Of a DNA stretch of 7,719 nucleotides, positions 1 to 4,774 are shown piece by piece. The notes under the pieces were generated by a model. It was not told the origin of the DNA, did no database searches, and saw only the letters and a program-made list of their open reading frames with translations. Source of the stretch: Klebsiella pneumoniae (GTDB lineage Bacteria > Pseudomonadota > Gammaproteobacteria > Pseudomonadales > Azotimanducaceae). The translations under genes were made by a program, and so were the position numbers. Where the stretch lies: the NCBI GenBank assembly GCA_945878745.1, contig CAMDVY010000131.1, positions 1 through 7,719 on the forward strand, in the 5' to 3' direction. Positions within the stretch are counted from its first letter, which is position 1, and every line of letters begins with the position of its first letter.

Positions 1-1240
1 CCACCACTTCCACCTTGTCGAAGCGCTTCATGATCTCTTCCCACATCACGCGCAACTGCATTTCGGCCAGCCGGTTCCCCATGCAGCGATGAATGCCAAA
101 ACCGAAGGACAGGTGTGATCGTGCGTTGGCGCGGTCGACAACCATTTCATCCGCATTGGCGAACACTTCCGCATCACGATTGCCGGAGACATACCACATC
201 AGTATCTGATCGCCGGCCTTGATCTGCTTGTCGCGAATCATGACGTCTTCATTGGCTGTGCGACGCATGTAAGCCAACGGCGTTTGCCAACGGATGATCT
301 CTGCAACCATGTTCGGAATGACGGATGGATCCTTCCTCAACTTGTCGTACTGCGCCGGGAACTGATTGAGCGCGAGCACCCCGCCACTGATGGAATTGCG
401 GGTGGTGTCATTACCACCAACGATCAGCAGGATGAGGTTGCCGAGAAACTCGAAGGGCGTCATTTCTTTGGTGTTCTCACCATGGGCAAGCATCGACACC
501 AGATCGTGCCCAGGATTCTTTTTCCGCTCTTCCCACAGTCTTGTGAAGTAGTGAAGACACTCCAGCAATTCCGTCCGGCGCTGCTCTTCGGTTTCGATCA
601 AACCCATACCGGGAACGGCAGTCGCGACATCCGACCAGCGGGTCAGCTTGCGCCGCTCTTCATACGGAAAATCAAACAGGGTCGCCAGCATCTGCGTCGT
701 CAATTCGATCGACACGCGGTCAACCCAGTTGATCGTCTCACCAACCGGCAGCGCGTCGAGAATCACACCGATGCGCTCACGAATCAGTGCCTCCATCTGC
801 TTCAGGCTCATCGGCGCGACGATGGGCGCTACCGTCTTGCGCTGCACATCGTGCTTCGGCTGATCCATGGCGATGAACATCTGGATATTCAGCGCGCCTT
901 CCGGCAAGGGCGTGCCTACCGGAAACCCAAGCGTGATACCGCTTGCTGAAGAGAACTGTTGGTGATTCGTATCTACGGCCTTGATGTCCTCATACCGTGT
1001 GAGCGACCAATACCGGCCCGCAAGATCCGTCTGATTTAAATGCACTGGATCTTCGTTGCGAAGTCGTTCGAAGTACCCCCACATCTTGTTCTCTGCAAAC
1101 AATCGCGGATTGATAGGATTGATGGCCTCGAGCGGAATCGAATACGGATCGGGAATCGGGCTGGTCATATCGATGCCCGCCATGCCCGGACGCTTGAGCG
1201 CGTCTTCATTGAGTTTGGGGGTCGCGACGGCTTCGCTCAT
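1..1240 (-). CDS. Cytochrome P450, CYP153 family (terminal alkane/fatty-chain hydroxylase), 3'-truncated by the window edge
   Basis: Haem-thiolate monooxygenase that inserts one oxygen atom into a substrate C-H bond. CYP153 enzymes are soluble and typically hydroxylate the terminal carbon of medium-chain alkanes or fatty acids, using a ferredoxin and a ferredoxin reductase, neither of which is in view. The 413 visible residues carry the full P450 signature. The I-helix oxygen-activation motif is GGNDTT at 275-280. The K-helix ExxR is E314-R317. The haem loop is FGFGIHRCMG at 379-388, with C386 as the axial ligand. CYP153-like blocks include FIAMDQPKHDVQRKT (about 122-136), LFDFPYEERRKLTRWSDV (about 188-205) and MWYVSGNRD (about 348-356). 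About 25 C-terminal residues are missing at the left edge. The ATG at 1240 gives the usual family N-terminus; only a weak AGGCGA-like ribosome site precedes it. The substrate cannot be told from sequence. Family assignment is from remembered motifs and is strong. Confidence 0.95.
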   Translation of the reverse strand, partial: MSEAVATPKLNEDALKRPGMAGIDMTSPIPDPYSIPLEAINPINPRLFAENKMWGYFERLRNEDPVHLNQTDLAGRYWSLTRYEDIKAVDTNHQQFSSASGITLGFPVGTPLPEGALNIQMFIAMDQPKHDVQRKTVAPIVAPMSLKQMEALIRERIGVILDALPVGETINWVDRVSIELTTQMLATLFDFPYEERRKLTRWSDVATAVPGMGLIETEEQRRTELLECLHYFTRLWEERKKNPGHDLVSMLAHGENTKEMTPFEFLGNLILLIVGGNDTTRNSISGGVLALNQFPAQYDKLRKDPSVIPNMVAEIIRWQTPLAYMRRTANEDVMIRDKQIKAGDQILMWYVSGNRDAEVFANADEMVVDRANARSHLSFGFGIHRCMGNRLAEMQLRVMWEEIMKRFDKVEVV

Positions 1241-1254
1241 GGTGTTTCGCCTAC

Positions 1255-1266
1255 ATTGATGTCAAT
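1255..1266. promoter_or_regulatory. Perfect inverted repeat ATTGA-TG-TCAAT in the P450 leader (operator candidate)
   Basis: A 12-base perfect dyad (5-base arms, 2-base spacer) lies 14 bases upstream of the P450 start codon. It overlaps the likely transcription start if the weak promoter at 1271-1299 is real, which is a usual place for a repressor operator. The arms are short, so chance occurrence is possible. No regulator gene is in the window. Confidence 0.3.
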
Positions 1267-1270
1267 AACT

Positions 1271-1299
1271 AGGGTAGTGAAGCTGCGGGCTTTCGGCAA
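1271..1299 (-). promoter_or_regulatory. Weak sigma-70-like promoter candidate for the P450 gene
   Basis: Read on the minus strand, TTGCCG (1294-1299) and TACCCT (1271-1276) are separated by 17 bases. That would place the transcription start near 1264 and give a leader of about 24 bases. The -10 box matches the consensus at only three of six positions, so support rests on spacing and location. The P450 gene might instead be read through from the DUF2238 gene upstream. Confidence 0.22.
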
Positions 1300-1302
1300 T
1301 GT

Positions 1303-1358
1303 GCTTCTGGGGTCAGCCGCGGGAATCGCCGTTTGCTGCCAGAAGCTTCGAGACGAAG
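1303..1358 (-). terminator. Stem-loop pair between the DUF2238 gene and the P450 gene (terminator or leader structure)
   Basis: GCTTCTGG at 1303-1310 pairs perfectly with CCAGAAGC at 1339-1346. An inner CAGC (1314-1317) pairs with GCTG (1335-1338) across a three-base bulge, giving about 12 base pairs. A second small hairpin, CTTCG-AGA-CGAAG, sits at 1346-1358. On the minus strand these start about 12 bases after the DUF2238 stop codon. No U-tract follows the larger stem, so this is not a classical intrinsic terminator. It could partly terminate, protect the 3' end, or structure the leader upstream of the P450 gene. Confidence 0.35.
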
Positions 1359-1369
1359 ATCACATCCCG

Positions 1370-2020
1370 TCAGACGTTTCTGCCTCGAAGGCCATTACGG
1401 GCCATCTGCAGAGCCACGACCAGCGCCCAACCCACGATGCAGACCGCGATATCGGCCTGGGCATCCCAGATATCGCCCTGTGACCCGACATAAGCGAGAC
1501 CACCATCCCCAATCGTTACCGCCGCCGCCCATTCCAGCAGCTCATATAGCGCGGATGTGGACAAAACGACGTGAAAGGACAGGTGCCTGGCCGCTCGAGT
1601 ACTGGTTCGCAGGCGCTGGAGAAATGTCTCACAGATGGGTTGCGTCATGCACAGTCCCCAAAGGAGATGCACCAGACGGTCGTAGTTGTTTCGCTCCCAT
1701 CCCAACACGTCATCGATCGACACACCGGTGCAATCCAGAAACCACTCGTTGTAAGGCGTAAGGGAATAGGTGTAATGGGTACCAATGGTATGCGCACAGA
1801 ACAACGCGGCCAGGCCCATCCACGAGCTGAACGAATAGCGGACTCCACGCTGCATCAACAGAGCGAGGACGACCAGAACCGTGGCGATCTGCTCAAGCGC
1901 CCAGGTAAGCCGATCAATGGGGGCGAAAGCGCATAACGACCAGACGACAGCGCAAACCGCTATCAGCACCCGGATCCGCATGCGAATGGTGTTCTCCATC
2001 TGCACAGCGTACCGCGACAT
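1370..2020 (-). CDS. DUF2238 (YjdF-like) polytopic inner-membrane protein
   Basis: Integral membrane protein of unknown biochemical role; 216 residues fits the family's usual length of about 200. Six hydrophobic segments lie roughly at 17-34, 43-57, 64-84, 114-131, 147-168 and 189-206. The polar residues I associate with DUF2238 are present: HTIGTHYTY (77-85), NNYDRLVH (111-118), ELLEW (160-164) and QGDIWDAQAD (181-190). The many His, Asp and Glu residues at membrane edges hint at metal or proton handling, but that is inference. Start choice is uncertain. The ATG at 2020 gives the longest form; in-frame ATGs at 1999 and 1981 give forms starting at residues 8 and 14, the last just before the first membrane helix. 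None has a strong ribosome site. It lies upstream of the P450 gene on the same strand, but 129 bases with hairpins separate them, so co-transcription is not assured. Confidence 0.85.
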   Translation of the reverse strand: MSRYAVQMENTIRMRIRVLIAVCAVVWSLCAFAPIDRLTWALEQIATVLVVLALLMQRGVRYSFSSWMGLAALFCAHTIGTHYTYSLTPYNEWFLDCTGVSIDDVLGWERNNYDRLVHLLWGLCMTQPICETFLQRLRTSTRAARHLSFHVVLSTSALYELLEWAAAVTIGDGGLAYVGSQGDIWDAQADIAVCIVGWALVVALQMARNGLRGRNV

Positions 2021-2034
2021 GTCGTCGCTGTGGA

Positions 2035-2063
2035 TTGTGGAACCTGCGTGGGCGCGCTATAAG
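2035..2063 (+). promoter_or_regulatory. Sigma-70-like promoter candidate for the amidohydrolase gene
   Basis: TTGTGG (2035-2040) and TATAAG (2058-2063) are separated by 17 bases. The -10 box matches the consensus at five of six positions. Transcription would start near 2070 and leave a leader of about 22 bases before the start codon at 2092. The region also separates this gene from the divergent DUF2238 gene, so the TATA core may serve both directions. Confidence 0.45.
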
Positions 2064-2076
2064 AGAAACCGGAGCC

Positions 2077-2084
2077 GGGGGGAG
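2077..2084 (+). promoter_or_regulatory. Ribosome binding site fixing the amidohydrolase start at 2092
   Basis: GGGGGGAG lies seven bases before the ATG at 2092. An upstream in-frame ATG at 2035 has no comparable site. It also falls inside the predicted promoter, ahead of the likely transcript start, which argues for the shorter protein. Confidence 0.7.
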
Positions 2085-2091
2085 CCCTTCG

Positions 2092-3246
2092 ATGAATAAC
2101 GAATACGTGCTGGAAATTCCTGAGCAGATCGACATCGCGGTGTGCCCGGAGCGGACTGCGCAGGCTGCCACGCGGCCCTGGCCCGCTGGTACCACGATCG
2201 TTTCGGCAGACAGCCATCTGATCGAACAGGATTATTGGTACGACGGCTTCCCGGAAGACAAAAAAGAACAGGCGCCTCGCATGCAGTTCATCGACGGTCT
2301 GTTTGACCTGTCGATCGGTGACAAGCATATGACCCCACCGGCCATTGCCCGCCACCTGTGTGTTTCCATGGAGTGCACACCAGGACTCAACGATATCCAG
2401 GCTCGTCTCAAGGATCTGGACATTGAAGGCGTTGAGAAAGAACTGATCTTCCCGCAACGGCTGTTCGGACTCTTCATGTTCGGCGAGATGCAAAATCGTG
2501 AAGAAGTGTTCGGGCTCTACAACGAAGCGATCGCACGTCGATGCGCTGAGGCACCCGGGCGCCTGTACTCGGTGATGGTGCCTAACTATTGGGACATGGC
2601 TGAAGCCGCCAGTTCAGTTGCCCGGTGCAGGGCCCTCGGTGCTCGTGGGCTGATGGTGCCACTCAAGCCAGGACGCAACGCGGCCGGCAAACACATCAAC
2701 TACAACGATCCGGCTCTGGATCCACTCTATGGCGCCATCGCCGACAGCGGCATTCCGTTGATCTTTCACATCGGGGAAGCTGTGCCGACCGCGATGCCCG
2801 GCGCCGCTGGCATATCGGTGCTGACCCAGATGCAGGGTTTTCGACTGCAGTGGTCATCATTGGTGTTTGGCGGCGTGTTTGATCGGTTTCCGAAACTGCG
2901 CGCAGTATTCGTTGAAGGCGGTCTGGCGTGGGTGGCCAGCATGCTGCACGACGCGGACATGGCCGCCACACACTTCAAAACGAGCCTCAATCCAAGACTG
3001 GCACATGCGCCAAGCTGGTACTGGCGCAATCACTGTTATGCGACGTTCATGACGGATCCCGTGGGCTTGTCACTGCTTGATCGAATCGGACCGGAAACCT
3101 GCATGTGGTCTTCGGACTATCCGCATCAGGAGTCCACGTTCGGTTACACACGCAGCTCCATTCAGGCCGTGTTCGATGCAACTACCGTAGAAAACGCGCA
3201 GAGGATTGTCGGCAAGACAGCCCTTGAATTGTTCAATATGCGGTAG
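2092..3246 (+). CDS. Amidohydrolase-family metal-dependent TIM-barrel enzyme (Amidohydro_2, COG2159, ACMSD-like)
   Basis: Soluble TIM-barrel enzyme of 384 residues. Members of this branch hydrolyse C-N or C-C bonds or decarboxylate (for example aminocarboxymuconate-semialdehyde decarboxylase) using a bound divalent metal. Visible metal or active-site candidates are D40 and H42 in ADSHLIE, where many relatives have HxH; H226 in IFHIGE; E275 in VFVEGG; and D342 with H345 in SSDYPHQES. The C-terminal NAQRIVGKTALELFN is the usual closing segment of this family. The ATG at 2092 is chosen over one at 2035 because a strong Shine-Dalgarno lies seven bases before it. The gene stands alone on its strand, divergent from the DUF2238 gene and convergent with the acyl-CoA dehydrogenase gene. 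Related enzymes often occur in catabolic clusters for aromatic or isoprenoid compounds, which suits this neighbourhood. The substrate is unknown. Confidence 0.9.
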   Translation: MNNEYVLEIPEQIDIAVCPERTAQAATRPWPAGTTIVSADSHLIEQDYWYDGFPEDKKEQAPRMQFIDGLFDLSIGDKHMTPPAIARHLCVSMECTPGLNDIQARLKDLDIEGVEKELIFPQRLFGLFMFGEMQNREEVFGLYNEAIARRCAEAPGRLYSVMVPNYWDMAEAASSVARCRALGARGLMVPLKPGRNAAGKHINYNDPALDPLYGAIADSGIPLIFHIGEAVPTAMPGAAGISVLTQMQGFRLQWSSLVFGGVFDRFPKLRAVFVEGGLAWVASMLHDADMAATHFKTSLNPRLAHAPSWYWRNHCYATFMTDPVGLSLLDRIGPETCMWSSDYPHQESTFGYTRSSIQAVFDATTVENAQRIVGKTALELFNMR

Positions 3247-3255
3247 ACATCTACC
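3242..3255. repeat. Perfect inverted repeat GGTAGA-CA-TCTACC spanning the amidohydrolase stop codon
   Basis: A 14-base dyad includes the TAG stop codon (3244-3246). In RNA it could form a five-base-pair hairpin with a four-base loop. There is no following T-run, so by itself it is a poor intrinsic terminator. With the REP-like hairpins just downstream it may help end transcription or protect the 3' end. Confidence 0.4.
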
Positions 3256-3258
3256 ATA

Positions 3259-3284
3259 TGCAGGAGCGATCTCCTGATCGCGAC
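3259..3284 (-). repeat. REP-like palindrome, unit 1 (inverted relative to units 2 and 3)
   Basis: The core GCGATC-TCCT-GATCGC (3266-3281) folds into a six-base-pair hairpin. Read on the minus strand, the 26-base unit matches unit 2 at 21 of 26 positions. Two of the differences (3269 and 3278) are compensating changes that keep the stem paired, which suggests selection on the fold. Confidence 0.75.
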
Positions 3285-3301
3285 ATTCGATGAGTCTAAC
3301 C

Positions 3302-3327
3302 ATCGCGGTCTGGAGACCGCTCCTACA
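3302..3327 (+). repeat. REP-like palindrome, unit 2
   Basis: The unit reads ATCGCGGTCTGGAGACCGC followed by TCCTACA. Its core at 3305-3320 pairs as GCGGTC with GACCGC. This sequence style, a GC-rich hairpin with a GTAGGAG-type flank, is common as a dispersed intergenic REP in gammaproteobacteria. Units 1 and 2 form a head-to-head pair resembling a BIME. Dispersal elsewhere in the genome cannot be seen here. Confidence 0.8.
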
Positions 3328-3334
3328 AGACTGA

Positions 3335-3356
3335 ATCGCGGTCGGAGACCGCTACA
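3335..3356 (+). repeat. REP-like palindrome, unit 3 (shortened)
   Basis: A 22-base direct copy of unit 2 that lacks one T in the loop and three bases of the TCCTACA flank. The core GCGGTC-GGA-GACCGC (3338-3352) still pairs perfectly. The unit ends one base before the stop codon of the acyl-CoA dehydrogenase gene on the opposite strand, so the array fills most of the convergent spacer and may act as a bidirectional terminator or mRNA stabiliser. Confidence 0.75.
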
Positions 3357-4649
3357 TCAATCGTCGAACATACCTTTCCGCGGCCCGGTATAGCCAAACA
3401 GATAGGCGCCAACCTTCCGCATCTGGATTTCTTCCGACCCTTCAGTGATGCGGTAGCGACGGTGATGGCGATAGATATGCTCGAATGGCTTGTGCCGTGA
3501 GTAGCCGATGCCACCGTGCACCTGCATCGCGCGATCCGCAGCCTCGCAGCACAGTCGGTTCGCCCAGTAGTTGCACATGGAAACCTGATCTGAAATCGTC
3601 CGCGCTACCAGCTTGTGATCCATGCGATCGATGTCCCAGGCAGTCTTGCGAATCAGCAACCGCAGCATCTCGCACTGTGTATGCAGTTCGATGAGTGGCC
3701 ATTGAATGGCCTGATTGGTCGACAGTGCCTTGCCAAACGGCTTGCGGTGGCGCGCGTACTTGACACTCTCGTTGATGCAGAACACAGCCGCACCCAGTGA
3801 CGACGCCGCCTGTCGTATGCGGTTCTGGTGCACAAAACTCTGTCCGATCGCGAGGCCATTGCCCACCTGCCCCCAATACGAATCTTCCGGAATCCATACA
3901 TTCGTAAAGGAAATCCGCGGATGGTCTGAAGGCATATTGAAGGTCCACAGGTACTCTTCAATCTGGTAACCCGGTGTGGTGGTTGGCACCAGGAAACAGG
4001 TAATGCCGGCTGCGTCACCGTCCTTTCCGCTGGTCCGCGCAAAGGTCATGATGTGGGTGGCGTGATGTGCGCCGGTGGTCCACATCTTCTCACCGTTAAT
4101 GAGCCAACCGGGCTTGCCATCCTTGTCCTGACGAACGGCAGTGGTTTCCATCCACGTGGCATCCGAACCGTGGTTTGGTTCTGTAAGTCCGAATCCGGTT
4201 CGCAACTGCCCCTTCATGACCTTGTCTACGTCCCGTGCATACTGCTCAGGTGTTGCGAATTCCTTGAACATGACGACAAACGGATTGTTGCCAACCACCG
4301 AGTGTTCGGTCTGCAGGTCGTTGTGCAATCCCAACCCCTGCGCGGCAAGGTGCTCCCGGATCACCGCCATGGCGAGGTTGGAACCACCCTGCCCGCCAAA
4401 CTCCTTTGGCCATGCAAATCGGAGGAAGCCCGCCTTGTCGGCCTCGGCACGCGCTTCTCCCAACAACGCCTCCCACTCTGCCCGAGGCAGTCCACCGCCT
4501 TCAAAATCCGTACGCGCCCATTCGCGTCGATGATCAAAAAACCGGATGTTGTCGTCGCGATTCTCGATCGGCTTGATCTTTTCTTCGATGAAGGCATCCA
4601 CGCTGGCGAGAAAGTCCACCAGATCCTTGGGCAAATCAAAATCCATCAT
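3357..4649 (-). CDS. Acyl-CoA dehydrogenase (FAD-dependent)
   Basis: Flavoenzyme that introduces a double bond between C2 and C3 of an acyl-CoA and passes electrons to electron-transferring flavoprotein. At 430 residues it is somewhat longer than the roughly 380-400 of short- and medium-chain enzymes. The N-terminal helical domain covers about 1-150. The flavin and substrate signature LTEPNHGSD is at 155-163. The middle beta domain carries WLINGEKMWTTGA (about 182-194). The C-terminal helical domain contains RKPFGKALSTNQAIQ (about 302-316), HGGIGYS (378-384) and ITEGSEEIQ (401-409), where E403 is the expected catalytic base. Two ATG codons stand in tandem; the AGGGGG ribosome site is three bases before the first and six before the second, so the second (4646) may be used. 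It is convergent with the amidohydrolase gene and divergent from the carboxylase gene. Chain-length or branched-chain preference cannot be read from the sequence. Confidence 0.95.
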   Translation of the reverse strand: MMDFDLPKDLVDFLASVDAFIEEKIKPIENRDDNIRFFDHRREWARTDFEGGGLPRAEWEALLGEARAEADKAGFLRFAWPKEFGGQGGSNLAMAVIREHLAAQGLGLHNDLQTEHSVVGNNPFVVMFKEFATPEQYARDVDKVMKGQLRTGFGLTEPNHGSDATWMETTAVRQDKDGKPGWLINGEKMWTTGAHHATHIMTFARTSGKDGDAAGITCFLVPTTTPGYQIEEYLWTFNMPSDHPRISFTNVWIPEDSYWGQVGNGLAIGQSFVHQNRIRQAASSLGAAVFCINESVKYARHRKPFGKALSTNQAIQWPLIELHTQCEMLRLLIRKTAWDIDRMDHKLVARTISDQVSMCNYWANRLCCEAADRAMQVHGGIGYSRHKPFEHIYRHHRRYRITEGSEEIQMRKVGAYLFGYTGPRKGMFDD

Positions 4650-4695
4650 CGTCCCCCTGTTGGTTGTTTGGATTCCGCTGACTCTACCTCTTCCG

Positions 4696-4709
4696 CTGCG
4701 ACGTTGCAG
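4696..4709. promoter_or_regulatory. Near-perfect palindrome between the divergent dehydrogenase and carboxylase genes (operator candidate)
   Basis: CTGCGACGTTGCAG is a 14-base dyad with one mismatched pair, near the middle of the 125-base divergent spacer. A dimeric regulator bound here could control both genes, as TetR- or GntR-type regulators do in acyl-CoA catabolism. No regulator gene is visible, so this rests on symmetry and position only. Confidence 0.3.
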
Positions 4710-4734
4710 GCAGATGGCATCACCTGGCTGGTCC

Positions 4735-4743
4735 TGCTATAGA
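4735..4743 (+). promoter_or_regulatory. Extended -10 promoter candidate for the carboxylase gene
   Basis: TGC-TATAGA resembles an extended -10 element (TGn followed by a TATAAT-like hexamer matching four of six). No convincing -35 box lies at 17 bases. The transcription start would fall near 4750, giving a leader of about 25 bases before the GTG at 4775. Confidence 0.35.
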
Positions 4744-4762
4744 AGCACTCGGGGAATCAATA

Positions 4763-4767
4763 AGGGG
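4763..4767 (+). promoter_or_regulatory. Ribosome binding site supporting the GTG start at 4775
   Basis: AAGGGG-type Shine-Dalgarno (AGGGG at 4763-4767) sits seven bases before GTG. No in-frame ATG or other good start exists nearby upstream, and translation from this GTG begins directly with the conserved biotin carboxylase N-terminus. Confidence 0.75.
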
Positions 4768-4774
4768 AAACGCG

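Noticed and set aside
284..949. 221-residue plus-strand open frame opposite the P450 gene
   Set aside because: It is antisense to conserved P450 motifs (I-helix and ExxR regions), has no recognisable domain and an unnatural His/Arg/Gln-rich composition. It is a shadow of the real gene.
1260..1265. Perfect TTGACA (minus strand) as the -35 box of the P450 gene
   Set aside because: It ends only 19 bases before the start codon, so its -10 box would fall on the start codon. It is better read as part of the ATTGA-TG-TCAAT dyad.
2035..2091. Longer amidohydrolase form starting at the ATG at 2035
   Set aside because: The extra 19 residues have no family likeness, that ATG has no ribosome site and coincides with the predicted -35 box, while the ATG at 2092 has a strong Shine-Dalgarno.
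3259..3356. CRISPR-like array
   Set aside because: There are only three units, one inverted and one shortened, with unequal short spacers and no cas genes. The hairpin cores fit REP elements.
4053..4742. 229-residue plus-strand open frame opposite the acyl-CoA dehydrogenase gene
   Set aside because: It lies antisense to the FAD-signature half of a clear acyl-CoA dehydrogenase and shows no family features.
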